A DNA stretch of 64,000 bases from the NCBI GenBank assembly GCA_017454015.1, contig JAFTDW010000004.1, forward strand, positions 1 to 64,000, read 5' to 3'. Under the pieces are notes generated by a model. That model ran no database searches. It had not been told where the DNA came from and worked only from the letters and a program-made list of their open reading frames with translations. The stretch is from Bacteroidales bacterium. Lineage in GTDB: Bacteria > Bacteroidota > Bacteroidia > Bacteroidales > P3. The translations under genes were made by a program, and so were the position numbers. Below are positions 50,606 through 59,207 of this stretch, in pieces; position 1 is the first letter of the stretch; each line of letters begins with the position of its first letter.

Positions 50606-51394
50606 TCATTTGTCTGTTTTTAATTTTCTGCGCACCGTCAGCCAGCCTGCCGTTACGCCCATGAGGTTGGCTGCAAGGTCGTTGATGTCGAAGCCTCGGT
50701 AAGGCAGCAGGTATTGCACCCCTTCCGTGGTCATGGCCAGCAGGAGGGCCGTTATCAGTGAGGGGCGGCTGCGGTCGCTCCACCAGTGGGCAATGAACCA
50801 GGCCGCAGGCAGGTATACCGATGCATGAATCAAGTGGTCAAGGCGTATGCCTAACACAAAATTGTTGAGTGGTATGCCAAGCCCAGCCAGCGGTGCCCAC
50901 ATCAGCAATAGCAGTGCCACTATGTACAGAGGAGACAGCACTCGCCGTCTGCGCCGCCCTATGGTGTATGACAGGCCCCGACGCACACCTTTGGCGGTGA
51001 GGATAAGCGCCGAGCGCAGGCGCCACCGCGCCGACTGGCACGACGTGCATCGGCCGTTAGGGTATATCACGCTGTCGAGCTTCGCCACCACGTCGCAGCT
51101 CTCCACCTTCTCGCACGTGGCGCAGGCGTCGCCACGCATCGTGTAGTGCGTCCCCTCTCGTCTCACAACGCGGTGCAGTATGTGCCGACCGCCCATACGG
51201 AAAAGCACTATGTCGCCTCGTCGCGGCATGCGACCCTCGCCTACAGGCGCCAGGCGTATCTTCACCCTGCCGTCGCGCAGCGTGGGCTCCATGCTCTTGC
51301 CTGCAAAAGGTATCACCGTGGCCTCCCCTCGGGCCATTCGCTCTTCAACGGCTTCAAAGATAATCTCGTTAGGCAATGTCACGGTCTTTTCCAT
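50606..51394 (-). CDS. Fusion of S24/S26 signal-peptidase-like domain with VanZ-like membrane domain
   Basis: The 262-residue protein joins two domains. Residues 1-130 are signal-peptidase-like: GKSMEPTL supplies the catalytic serine, then RRGDIVLFR, HILHRVVRREG and YTMRGDA; the general base position looks like histidine (HRVV), as in the ER/SipW type. A cysteine-rich stretch (CATCEK, CTSC) follows. Residues 155-255 are four membrane spans of VanZ type (GLGIPLNNFVLGIRLDHLIH, TTEGVQYLLPYRGFDINDLAANL). It follows the HPr-kinase-like gene by 10 bp on the same strand, so it likely processes or responds to a product of that small operon. Confidence 0.72.
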   Translation of the reverse strand: MEKTVTLPNEIIFEAVEERMARGEATVIPFAGKSMEPTLRDGRVKIRLAPVGEGRMPRRGDIVLFRMGGRHILHRVVRREGTHYTMRGDACATCEKVESCDVVAKLDSVIYPNGRCTSCQSARWRLRSALILTAKGVRRGLSYTIGRRRRRVLSPLYIVALLLLMWAPLAGLGIPLNNFVLGIRLDHLIHASVYLPAAWFIAHWWSDRSRPSLITALLLAMTTEGVQYLLPYRGFDINDLAANLMGVTAGWLTVRRKLKTDK

Positions 51395-51404
51395 AGCTTT
51401 TCAT

Positions 51405-52301
51405 TCAAACCTTCCCGAACACCGTGTCTCGGCACAGCGTCGCCGCATCCTTGTCAGGCAGGCATTCAAGGTGGTATATGGGGGTATGTTGTATCACGTT
51501 TCCCAGCAAAGCCACCACGTGGTCTGTGTAGCCGCTGTCGTAGGCCAGAGCTGGAGGGCATGAAGGGTATAGCGCACCGAGGGCCTGAATGGTTCCAAGC
51601 CTCTCAATCTTGTTGTATGGAGCCTGCGACAGTCGCACTATGGCGGCCACGGGGGCCCCCACGTTGTGGTAGCACGGCGTCTTGCCGCTCCACGGCGAGC
51701 CGTACACCATAGTCTCCGCCGCCGTGGGACACAGTATTGGGCTGTCGTCGTTCAGCAGCCTGCTACCCTCTATGTTGTCCAGCCAAAGGCGCGTGTGCGT
51801 GCTCTTCCCCGTACCCGACTCCCCAAGGCATAGCACAGCTTTTCCATGCCATACCACTGTCGAGGCATGTATAGGGGTCATCCCCTTCGGCGTGGCGAAG
51901 AGCGTGAAAACCATCCACAGGGCAAAACGCAGCCACCCCATGTTGTCTGTCGCCGACATCAGTGCAGTGCCGTCGGGTCGGCATACCGCCGTCAGCCTGT
52001 CGGAACCCCGCAAATCGCTCCAGATGCACACAGTGTAGCTCTCGCCATCCCTGCCCAGACAGCAGTGCGAATGGTCTATCTCGAGATCGAAGCTGTGCAG
52101 CACGGAGCTGCGTCTGCGCGCCTCCTCAAGCATCGTTGCATCCCCAGCCTCGTCAGTCATCCGTATAGTCCAGTCATATCCTGCCCCCTCCTCAACCTCA
52201 AACACACCAAAACCCGGCACCTCGCGGAGCAATCCGGGCATTCCCGGCCCCTCCACGCGCATCCTTCGTCCCGCAATATCAAGCGTCAACCCCGTCACCA
52301 T
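51405..52301 (-). CDS. HPr-kinase-like P-loop protein
   Basis: The 298-residue protein has the HPr kinase/phosphorylase-like P-loop GESGTGKSTHTRLWL near residue 165 and a Walker B-like LLNDDSPIL, then GSPWSGKTPCYHN. In this superfamily, members next to PqqD-like genes are found in peptide-modification cassettes (for example ScmC with ScmD in SynChlorMet clusters), rather than in sugar regulation. The true HPr kinase context (ptsH) is missing. ATG 52301 lies 4 bp beyond the PqqD stop codon; a TTG at 52316 would overlap it. The substrate of the kinase is unknown. Confidence 0.75.
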   Translation of the reverse strand: MVTGLTLDIAGRRMRVEGPGMPGLLREVPGFGVFEVEEGAGYDWTIRMTDEAGDATMLEEARRRSSVLHSFDLEIDHSHCCLGRDGESYTVCIWSDLRGSDRLTAVCRPDGTALMSATDNMGWLRFALWMVFTLFATPKGMTPIHASTVVWHGKAVLCLGESGTGKSTHTRLWLDNIEGSRLLNDDSPILCPTAAETMVYGSPWSGKTPCYHNVGAPVAAIVRLSQAPYNKIERLGTIQALGALYPSCPPALAYDSGYTDHVVALLGNVIQHTPIYHLECLPDKDAATLCRDTVFGKV

Positions 52302-52305
52302 CCTG

Positions 52306-52575
52306 TCAATCCACAATAATTCCCGCGCCCCTCATCAGCTCAACCCAGCGTTCCACGTCGCGCGTCGCAGTCTCCCTGTCCACGTCATAGCGCTCCAAAA
52401 GCAGAGCCACTGCGTCGTCCACCACAAAATCTTTGTCGACCAAACTGTCCCACAAAAACACAGAAGTCTCGTTGAGAGCCACCACCTTGGTCATCTCCTC
52501 CCCTTGGCGGGGCTGCACCAGCACAAGGCTCTCACCTGCAACCTGACGCACCTTGTATGTGTTGTCTATCTTCAT
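52306..52575 (-). CDS. PqqD-like RRE-domain protein
   Basis: The 89-residue protein is a stand-alone PqqD-like domain, of the kind that binds the leader of ribosomally made peptides (RRE): YKVRQVAGESLVLVQ, VVALNETSVFLWDSL, DDAVALLLERYDVDRETATR and DVERWVELMRGAGIIV. ATG 52575 is used; a GTG at 52581 is possible. It is the first gene of the RRE-kinase-peptidase unit and has a consensus promoter at 52598-52631. No precursor peptide or modifying enzyme is visible nearby. Confidence 0.8.
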   Translation of the reverse strand: MKIDNTYKVRQVAGESLVLVQPRQGEEMTKVVALNETSVFLWDSLVDKDFVVDDAVALLLERYDVDRETATRDVERWVELMRGAGIIVD

Positions 52576-52597
52576 TTTCACTACTGTTAGAACAATG

Positions 52598-52631
52598 CAA
52601 AATTACAAAAAAAATACCACATATTCAAAAA
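52598..52631 (-). promoter_or_regulatory. Consensus Bacteroidota promoter for the RRE-kinase-peptidase operon
   Basis: On the minus strand TTTTTG (52631-52626), 20 bp, then TAATTTTG (52605-52598). Predicted start near 52592, only about 17 bases before ATG 52575. Confidence 0.78.
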
Positions 52632-52659
52632 AAACTTCCAACGTGTCAGAAAATCTTTG

Positions 52660-52667
52660 TAACTTTG
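52660..52667 (+). promoter_or_regulatory. -7 box (TAACTTTG) for rubrerythrin
   Basis: TAACTTTGCA, 42 bp before the rubrerythrin ATG. It diverges from the PqqD promoter. Confidence 0.65.
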
Positions 52668-52709
52668 CACTCCATTACACGAAAAAAAACAATTTAAAAC
52701 AAAAACATT

Positions 52710-53252
52710 ATGAGCAAAAAATTTATCTGCCCCGTCTGTGGATACGTCTATGAAGGCGACGAAATGCCCGAAAAATGCCCCATCTGCGGCAAACCCATGC
52801 AAGAAGTGCGCGAAGACATCAAGACTTGGGCCGCGGAACACATCGTCGGCGTGGCAAAGGATGCCCCCGAGGACATCAAGATGGACCTCCGTGCCAACTT
52901 TGAGGGTGAATGCAAAGAGGTTGGAATGTACCTCGCCATGGCTCGCGTAGCCCACCGCGAAGGCTACCCCGAGGTAGGCCTCTATTGGGAAAAGGCAGCC
53001 TTCGAGGAGGCCGAGCATGCCGCCAAATTTGCCGAACTCCTCGGCGAAGTGCTCACCGACAGCACTGCCCAGAATCTCAAGATGCGCGTTGACGCCGAAT
53101 ATGGCGCCACCGCTGGCAAGACCGACCTGGCCAAACGCGCCAAGGCTCTCAACCTCGACGCCATCCACGACACCGTCCACGAGATGGCTCGCGACGAGGC
53201 TCGCCACGGCAAAGCCCTCGAAGGCCTCCTCAAACGCTACTTTGAGAAATAA
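52710..53252 (+). CDS. Reverse rubrerythrin (N-terminal rubredoxin)
   Basis: The 180-residue protein has a rubredoxin domain first ([20 protein letters not shown], residues 7-26) and a ferritin-like di-iron domain after ([53 protein letters not shown]), the reverse of classical rubrerythrin. These enzymes reduce hydrogen peroxide in anaerobes, drawing electrons from NADH or a rubredoxin partner. It has its own promoter, fitting a stress gene, and a GC-rich hairpin follows at 53274. Confidence 0.92.
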   Translation: MSKKFICPVCGYVYEGDEMPEKCPICGKPMQEVREDIKTWAAEHIVGVAKDAPEDIKMDLRANFEGECKEVGMYLAMARVAHREGYPEVGLYWEKAAFEEAEHAAKFAELLGEVLTDSTAQNLKMRVDAEYGATAGKTDLAKRAKALNLDAIHDTVHEMARDEARHGKALEGLLKRYFEK

Positions 53253-53273
53253 GCCGCTACTCTGCCACCATCA

Positions 53274-53298
53274 AGGGCGCGTGCACCCCACGCGCCCT
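53274..53298 (+). terminator. GC-rich hairpin after rubrerythrin
   Basis: AGGGCGCGT pairs with ACGCGCCCT across seven bases. No T-run follows, so termination is uncertain. Confidence 0.5.
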
Positions 53299-53311
53299 AT
53301 CCAATCCCCAC

Positions 53312-53398
53312 CCCGAAATAAAGAAATTCCGAAAACCCAGAACCCCTTCAACCTTATAACCTTCCAACCTTTTAACCCTTAATTCTTTTAACCCTTTT
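53312..53398. repeat. Low-complexity AACCCTT-type spacer 3
   Basis: CGAAATAAAGAAATTCCGAA, then AACCCCTTCAACCTTATAAC with repeated CCTTTTAACCCTTAA units up to 10 bp before lpxK. In reverse complement it matches spacers 1 and 2. Confidence 0.7.
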
Positions 53399-53408
53399 TC
53401 CCCTCCAC

Positions 53409-54551
53409 ATGTCCACCCATCGCAAAAGCATCTTCTATCTCCTCTTCCCCTTCACCGTTTGGTACGCTGTCGGGGTCGCCATCCGCAACCTCTTGTGGGA
53501 TACCGGCATCCGTAAACAACAGACACCCCACATCACCACCATCGGCGTAGGCAACCTCGCCACAGGCGGCACCGGCAAGACCCCTATGGTAGAGTACATC
53601 CTCTCTCTCTTCTGCCACGAAATGCATGTCGCCATGCTCAGCCGCGGTTACGGCCGCGACACCAAGGGCTTCATTATCGCCGACCAGTACAACGCCGATG
53701 CCAATACCATCGGCGACGAGCCAGCCATGATGGCCCGCAAATTCCCCTCGGTAACCACCGTCGTTTCCGAAAACAGACTCCTCGCCATCTCCAACCTCCA
53801 AAATCTCAACAACCCTCCCGACATCGTCGTCCTCGACGACATCTACCAGCACCGCTGGCTCAAACCAACCGTCAACATACTCCTTACCGAATACAATCGC
53901 CCCTACTTCTCCGACCGCATACTCCCCTACGGCAACCTCCGCGAATTCCGCACAGCTCACTCCCGAGCCAACATCATAGTCGTCACCAAGTCACCTCTCG
54001 ACATCCCACCACTTGACCGCCGCAACTTCATCGCGCGTCTCGGCGTCAAGCCCCACCAGCGCGTGTTCTTCGCTCATATCCTCTACCACCAGCCCCAGCC
54101 ACTTTGGACCGAAACCCCTGACTGCCAGGTAACCACACTTGACCTCTCCCTGCCACACAACATACTCCTGCTCACAGGCATCGCCAACCCATCACCTCTG
54201 CTTGCCCATCTCAAACACACTCACTCCGTCACACACCTTTCCTTCCCAGACCATCACCAGTTCACCGCAGACGATATACAAACCATCGTCGACTCATTCG
54301 CCGCTCTGCCCAACGACCAGCCTCGCGCCATCGTCACAACAGAAAAAGACGCCGCACGGCTCGTCTCATCCCCCCATGCCGACCTGCTCCGTCAGCTACC
54401 CATCTATCAGCTACCCATAAGCATGGAGTTCAACTCCGCCAACGGCGAGACTTTCGACAACGCAATCTCCACCATAGTGCGCGAAAACATCTCCTTCCTC
54501 CAGCGACTCGCAGGCAGCCCCTACTTCCGCGACACACAGTTCGACGCCTGA
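53409..54551 (+). CDS. lpxK: Tetraacyldisaccharide 4'-kinase LpxK
   Basis: LpxK phosphorylates the 4' position of the lipid A disaccharide precursor at the inner membrane. The 380-residue protein has an N-terminal hydrophobic helix (FYLLFPFTVWYAVGVAI), the Walker A motif NLATGGTGKTPM near residue 53, LSRGYGRDTKGF and VVLDDIYQHRWLKP. The DDIYQH replaces the more usual DDGFQH. The 3' end overlaps the convergent AddB-like gene by 31 bp. Confidence 0.92.
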   Translation: MSTHRKSIFYLLFPFTVWYAVGVAIRNLLWDTGIRKQQTPHITTIGVGNLATGGTGKTPMVEYILSLFCHEMHVAMLSRGYGRDTKGFIIADQYNADANTIGDEPAMMARKFPSVTTVVSENRLLAISNLQNLNNPPDIVVLDDIYQHRWLKPTVNILLTEYNRPYFSDRILPYGNLREFRTAHSRANIIVVTKSPLDIPPLDRRNFIARLGVKPHQRVFFAHILYHQPQPLWTETPDCQVTTLDLSLPHNILLLTGIANPSPLLAHLKHTHSVTHLSFPDHHQFTADDIQTIVDSFAALPNDQPRAIVTTEKDAARLVSSPHADLLRQLPIYQLPISMEFNSANGETFDNAISTIVRENISFLQRLAGSPYFRDTQFDA

Positions 54552-57376
54552 CACACACCACTGCCCATAACACAATAATTACACATATCGCTCTTCTCGC
54601 CGCATCTCAGAGGGACACTGCGGTCCATCAGGTTCCCAAGCACACCGCTTAGGTACTTCTCAAACAGAGCCATCTCACCCCTCCCAAGAAGCTCCTCCCC
54701 GTCAATCTTCAATGCCATATAACCATCGCTGATCTTCCGTAGCGGATAAAGGCCCGCAACAATTTGTTTTGCCCACCCATTCTCTCGCATGTATATCCAT
54801 GCATAGATCAGCACTTGGAAGCACTTGTCGTCTATTTTTCCTTTCTCAACATTCTGGCTATCAACGCAAAGCTTCTTCCCGTCAACATTGCCAGTCTTGT
54901 AGTCCACAATCCGCGGCACCCCGTCCAACAAATCTATCCTGTCGGCAATACCTTTCACCTTCACCTCGAAGCACTCCTCCCCCTCTCCCTGTTTCACTAT
55001 TATGGGCACGACAGTCTCCAGTGTCTGTTCACATCCTATTATTTCCAAGTCGTGGTGTCCTGATTCCAAGAGTCCTATCTCCTTTTCCAGCATCTGTTGC
55101 AGCATAGTGCCCCCAATGCTCTCATAAAAAAGATTGCGGCCCTCGTGTGTCCTCCCGTATTCAAACAACTTCGCCCCCGCACTGTGTATCCTCTCGTCTA
55201 TGTGCTGAAGGTTGTATCTAAGGGAGTTCACGTCGACTTTTTTCCCGACAAACGGGCTGTAGATGTCGTACAGCGCCTTGTGTATCAAGTTGCCTAAGTC
55301 GCTGGCGTCAAGTGTGTCGCCAACCTCGTCCTTCTCCCTCAGCCTCAGCAGCGATTCATAATAGTACCTCATCGGACACGTCCTCAGATAACTCATCGGC
55401 GATGGGTAAAGCCCTTCTACAGTGGCTTTCTCCAACAATCTCTCCCACAGTATGCCTGTTTTGCCGACCTCGGTAAAATGATTTCCATCGCTTTTGTCAC
55501 CACAAGTGCTGTTCATCCCTATATTGTTGATAGTGATACTTATATTGTCGGGGTACTGTGGCTGTAACTCTTCCTCTATTTGCAATACATACCTGCTCGC
55601 TTCGGCTTTGTTCATGCTGTCGGTAGGGGTCGTGTATACTATCCAGCACTGCGTAGCCCGTTGTATAAGGCTATAGAAATGGTTCGCATACACCGCGTCT
55701 TTCTCTTTATATGTGGGTAGCCCAAAGGCCCGTTTTATTGCGAGTGGAATCAGTCCGCCTTCGTTGCGGCTCGACGGCAGTACTCCCTCATTGGCAGATA
55801 GCAGTATAACTCTTTTGAAATCAAGATTCCTTGCCTCCAACATTCCAAGGATCTGCAACCCGGCCAGAGGCTCACCTATCAGCGAGATCTTTCGCCGTCT
55901 TGCCAATCGACGCCATATCTTCTCGAACATCGTGACACTCTCTATTGCCGCCCCTCTCTCCATCAAGCTTTCAAAGTAGTCCGCCAGTTCATGCAGGCAA
56001 TTCACGGCCTGCTCCTCCTGCGGCACATTTTGTAGTGCTTTTTGCTCCATCACAATGTTGGCCAACCTTCTAAATATAGCGGGCAACTCTTTGACAGTAG
56101 GTAGGGTAGGGACAAAAAGAAACATAATGCTCCCAACAACCATTCCCCCGGCGTCGCAAGTTTGCCTTATAGTCTCGCCATCAGCCCTAATAATATGTTT
56201 GTCTGCAAATAGTTGGTCAATATTGTTGCGGTCGGAATTTTTCCCGTCATACAGTAGCCTGTTTATTATTGGCGACTTTAATATAGATACAATATCAGCA
56301 TGGTAATACATGCCGTTACGAAAGTTTATATATAGTTTTAATATATTGATAGTAAGACTATATACAAGACTTTGGTCGAAGGGGAAGCCCATTGACACAT
56401 TTGCTGTTGATACGCAATCGGGAAGGCTGTTGAGCACGGCTGGCAATAGTTTCTCGTCGGCAAGTACAATGGCAGTGTCGCTAAGTGTACTGTCATTGTG
56501 AGTGGCAAGTTGTTCGATAAGACTGCCTGCATACTTGGCTTGCAGGATGTTGCCCTGTGACGCCACGATAGTTATATCCTTTTTCCCTTGTGCAAAATGT
56601 TTGGTGTATTCTTTTGTATCGCACAGCCCCTCTTCGCGCAGTCTCCGCAGAAAAAGGCCGGCTTCTTGAAGTGGGTTATCCACGTAATATGCGTCCCCAT
56701 CGGTTATGAGTTTTCCTGTCCCTCGGCGTACAAACGCTTTGATAATGGTCTTCTCTGACGTAGACAATGCGTTGAATCCCACAAAGTAAATGTGTTCAAA
56801 AGGCAGTTTCTCGCATAGCTTGTCTATGTCTTCTGCCACTTGTCGGTAGGCCATGCCGCTATATGCCCTTTTTTGTTGGATTAACTGTACACGTAAAGAG
56901 CTGTAATATGTGTAAAGCGATTGGTAGAACTGCAGATATTTTTTTTGGAAAAGAGTAAGGTCTGATCCTTCTATGTCCCATTCGCCTATGGCCTTTATCT
57001 CATGTAGGTTGGCAAAGAGTTTTTTGGCGTCGGCCATGTACAGGTCTATTTCAGAGAAATCGGAAATCAGGGCATCGGCTAAAGGTATAAACTGCTCGAT
57101 AGATTCATCGCTACGTGTTGTTTCTATTGTCTTGTGTATATTGTATAATTCAAAAATAATTAGCTCATTGGGGATTATTTCAAGATTTCCGAGCCTTACA
57201 ATTAGGTCGTCCATGCCTACAATCTCTGGCAGGAAATAAGCCTCTTTCCCTAATTTGCACAGTTCTCGTCTCAGATAAGATGCAGGGCGCCTGTTGTTGA
57301 AGACAACCATTACTTTTTCCAGCTGGTCACCGTGTTCGTTTATTAAGCGAGCCGCCACCTCTTCAATAAAAGTCAT
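54521..57376 (-). CDS. AddB-like helicase/nuclease-family protein (PD-(D/E)XK)
   Basis: The 951-residue protein resembles AddB or RexB of the AddAB recombination complex, which resects double-strand breaks. The N-terminal half is helicase-like (VMVVFNNRRPASYLRREL; VILLSANEGVLPSSRNEGGL near residue 530). The C-terminal nuclease has IADRIDLLDGVPRIVDYKTG near residue 820, with the catalytic DYK. Cysteines in RTCPMRYYY and DMCNYC...GVC suggest a [4Fe-4S] cluster around the nuclease, as in AddB. Its addA partner is not in the window. The stop lies inside lpxK on the opposite strand. Confidence 0.82.
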   Translation of the reverse strand: MTFIEEVAARLINEHGDQLEKVMVVFNNRRPASYLRRELCKLGKEAYFLPEIVGMDDLIVRLGNLEIIPNELIIFELYNIHKTIETTRSDESIEQFIPLADALISDFSEIDLYMADAKKLFANLHEIKAIGEWDIEGSDLTLFQKKYLQFYQSLYTYYSSLRVQLIQQKRAYSGMAYRQVAEDIDKLCEKLPFEHIYFVGFNALSTSEKTIIKAFVRRGTGKLITDGDAYYVDNPLQEAGLFLRRLREEGLCDTKEYTKHFAQGKKDITIVASQGNILQAKYAGSLIEQLATHNDSTLSDTAIVLADEKLLPAVLNSLPDCVSTANVSMGFPFDQSLVYSLTINILKLYINFRNGMYYHADIVSILKSPIINRLLYDGKNSDRNNIDQLFADKHIIRADGETIRQTCDAGGMVVGSIMFLFVPTLPTVKELPAIFRRLANIVMEQKALQNVPQEEQAVNCLHELADYFESLMERGAAIESVTMFEKIWRRLARRRKISLIGEPLAGLQILGMLEARNLDFKRVILLSANEGVLPSSRNEGGLIPLAIKRAFGLPTYKEKDAVYANHFYSLIQRATQCWIVYTTPTDSMNKAEASRYVLQIEEELQPQYPDNISITINNIGMNSTCGDKSDGNHFTEVGKTGILWERLLEKATVEGLYPSPMSYLRTCPMRYYYESLLRLREKDEVGDTLDASDLGNLIHKALYDIYSPFVGKKVDVNSLRYNLQHIDERIHSAGAKLFEYGRTHEGRNLFYESIGGTMLQQMLEKEIGLLESGHHDLEIIGCEQTLETVVPIIVKQGEGEECFEVKVKGIADRIDLLDGVPRIVDYKTGNVDGKKLCVDSQNVEKGKIDDKCFQVLIYAWIYMRENGWAKQIVAGLYPLRKISDGYMALKIDGEELLGRGEMALFEKYLSGVLGNLMDRSVPLRCGEKSDMCNYCVMGSGVCQASNCVSRK

Positions 57377-57394
57377 GACTGAAGATATAGTTTG

Positions 57395-58123
57395 TTATTT
57401 TGTTATCAGTTTTTTAGCCAATGCAAGTGTCTCCGGTTTGCCAACATCGAGCCAAATTCCGGCGTCATGTTCGTAAGGGATGACAGAGTGGTTGGCTGCG
57501 GCTTTCAAGAGGCATGGCACCAAAGGATATGCCTGTGTGGCATTGGGCAGTGACTGTATGAATTGCCAACTAAGTACACTGATTCCACTGTAGGCCAGTT
57601 CGGTATGTTTGTTAGATTGTATCATTTGGGGCGTTGCCCATTGGTATTGGTCTGTGCGATTGTCGTGCCACCCAATCAGTTGGTTGTCGTTGAATAGTAA
57701 TTGCCTGTTTGTATGACGTTTGCTTACAGCAAGTGTGGCAAAAGGGGCATGTTTTTGGTGGTGAGACAACAGCTCTGAAATATCGATGGACGATATTATG
57801 TCTACATTATGTATAAGCACTGGCTTATTTGCCTCGAAGAGGCTGATAGCATGTGCAATAGCTCCGCCAGTGTCGAGCAAGGTGCCACTCTCGTCGGATA
57901 TGTATATATCTGCATTCCATGTGTGTGAGTTTATATAGTCAATTACCTTGTCGGCAAAATGATGCACATTGACGACGATGTGGTCTGCGCCATAACTTAT
58001 GAGTTTCTTAATATTGATTTCAAGCAATGTACGTCCTTCAATTTCTACCAGGGCTTTTGGCTTGCTGTCGGTAAGAGGACGAAGACGTGTACCCAAGCCG
58101 GCAGCCAGAATAAGAGCTTGCAT
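57395..58123 (-). CDS. Nucleotidyltransferase, MurU/RmlA-like
   Basis: The 242-residue protein is a sugar-1-phosphate nucleotidyltransferase: ALILAAGLGTRLRPLTDSKPKALVEI at the start, then VLIHNVDIISS as the metal-binding region. The short length and lack of a left-handed beta-helix resemble MurNAc-1-phosphate uridylyltransferase (MurU) or mannose-1-phosphate guanylyltransferase. ATG 58123 is preferred, since a TATCTTTG promoter lies at 58170-58163 and the longer frame runs through it. The stop is 18 bp from the AddB-like start, so the two genes form one transcript. Confidence 0.82.
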   Translation of the reverse strand: MQALILAAGLGTRLRPLTDSKPKALVEIEGRTLLEINIKKLISYGADHIVVNVHHFADKVIDYINSHTWNADIYISDESGTLLDTGGAIAHAISLFEANKPVLIHNVDIISSIDISELLSHHQKHAPFATLAVSKRHTNRQLLFNDNQLIGWHDNRTDQYQWATPQMIQSNKHTELAYSGISVLSWQFIQSLPNATQAYPLVPCLLKAAANHSVIPYEHDAGIWLDVGKPETLALAKKLITK

Positions 58124-58162
58124 AGAAGTTAGTGTTTGATTGTTAAACCGTAAAACCTTGTG

Positions 58163-58170
58163 CAAAGATA
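58163..58170 (-). promoter_or_regulatory. -7 box (TATCTTTG) for nucleotidyltransferase-AddB pair
   Basis: TATCTTTGC on the minus strand with a TTG 22 bp upstream. Predicted leader about 35 bases to ATG 58123. Confidence 0.65.
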
Positions 58171-58213
58171 CAAGTTTTTCGGCATAAAACAGCAATGATT
58201 GTTTTTTTTTTCG

Positions 58214-58221
58214 TAACTTTG
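58214..58221 (+). promoter_or_regulatory. -7 box (TAACTTTG) for the polysaccharide locus
   Basis: TAACTTTGC, 116 bp before the Wza-like ATG, with a short palindrome in the leader at 58237-58257. Confidence 0.6.
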
Positions 58222-58236
58222 CATAACTTAAAACAG

Positions 58237-58257
58237 GCACAGTCATCATGACTGTGC
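58237..58257. promoter_or_regulatory. 21-bp palindrome in the leader of the polysaccharide locus
   Basis: GCACAGTCAT-C-ATGACTGTGC is a perfect inverted repeat with a single central base, placed about 10-30 bases after the predicted transcription start. It could be an operator for a dimeric regulator. It is not a pair of inverted repeats flanking the promoter, so it is not the usual invertible-promoter arrangement. Confidence 0.55.
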
Positions 58258-58337
58258 TTGCAGAGTATAGATTTACAGTACAATAGTGCTGTAGGGTTTG
58301 TTTATATATTATTGTTATTTTTTATATTATTGTAGCG

Positions 58338-59174
58338 ATGTATCTAAAAAAATTAAGTCAAAAAATTGCCAGTGTGGCTGCAAGATTGGGTATAATGGCC
58401 ATGCTTGGTATTGTAATGGTGGGATGTGTGTCAAAGCGTGACATCATATATCTGGTTGATGCTGCGAGGGACTCGGCGATGGCCGTTGAGGCGATGAAGA
58501 TGAGGGGTATCGAAGTGGGTGATATTTTGGGTATTTATGTGGAGAGTGAGACACCTGAATCGGCTCTGCAGTTTAATCAGGAGACGAACAAAATTGCTGT
58601 TTCTGGTGGCGTTGTAATGAATCCTGCGACCAGCAACGTTCCCGGGTATCTTGTCAATGCCGACGGCGATATTATTTTTCCGGTGCTCGGCAAGATGCAT
58701 GTGGTTGGCATGACGTACACTGAGCTGGCGGCAACAATAGAGAGCAGACTGATAAAGGAGGGACATATCACGGACCCCGTGGTGACGGTGAAGTTGCTGA
58801 ATTTCAGAGTATGTGTGTTGGGTGAGGTGCGAACACCCCAAGTGCTCCATTCGGAGAGCAACAGGATGACGATTTTTGAGGCTTTAAGTGAGGCGGGTGA
58901 TGTCACGTTGTATGGCAAGCGCTCTAAGGTCACTGTGGTTAGAGAGGAGCGGGGACAGCGTACCATTGGCACACTGGACCTTTCGAACGACAGCGTATTC
59001 CAGTCCCCATATTATATGCTCCACCAGAACGATATAGTCTACGTTGAACCTATAAAAAGACGTCAGCGTGATGCCGCGAGGAACGGGGAAGTGTTGCGCT
59101 ACATTACGGCAACGACATCGGTTTTGTCGCTAATGGTAACAATGTATTATTATCGCGTGTTTAGAGGTCTGTAA
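58338..59174 (+). CDS. Wza-like polysaccharide export lipoprotein
   Basis: The 278-residue outer-membrane lipoprotein (signal ending MLGIVMVGC, cysteine near residue 30) has a polysaccharide-export domain (GIEVGDILGIYVESETPESA; GYLVNADGDIIFPVLGKMHVVGMTYTELAATI), a SLBB-like domain (FRVCVLGEVRTPQV; LSEAGDVTLYGKRSKVTVVRE) and a C-terminal hydrophobic segment. It would form the outer-membrane pore for a surface polysaccharide with the Wzc-like protein encoded 33 bp downstream. Confidence 0.9.
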   Translation: MYLKKLSQKIASVAARLGIMAMLGIVMVGCVSKRDIIYLVDAARDSAMAVEAMKMRGIEVGDILGIYVESETPESALQFNQETNKIAVSGGVVMNPATSNVPGYLVNADGDIIFPVLGKMHVVGMTYTELAATIESRLIKEGHITDPVVTVKLLNFRVCVLGEVRTPQVLHSESNRMTIFEALSEAGDVTLYGKRSKVTVVREERGQRTIGTLDLSNDSVFQSPYYMLHQNDIVYVEPIKRRQRDAARNGEVLRYITATTSVLSLMVTMYYYRVFRGL

Positions 59175-59207
59175 AAAAGTCAATAGTGTAATCTGACATT
59201 CAAATAT

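Noticed and set aside
58214-58257. Invertible capsule promoter
   Set aside because: The palindrome lies downstream of the promoter with a 1-base centre; no flanking inverted pair around the promoter and no invertase gene in the window.
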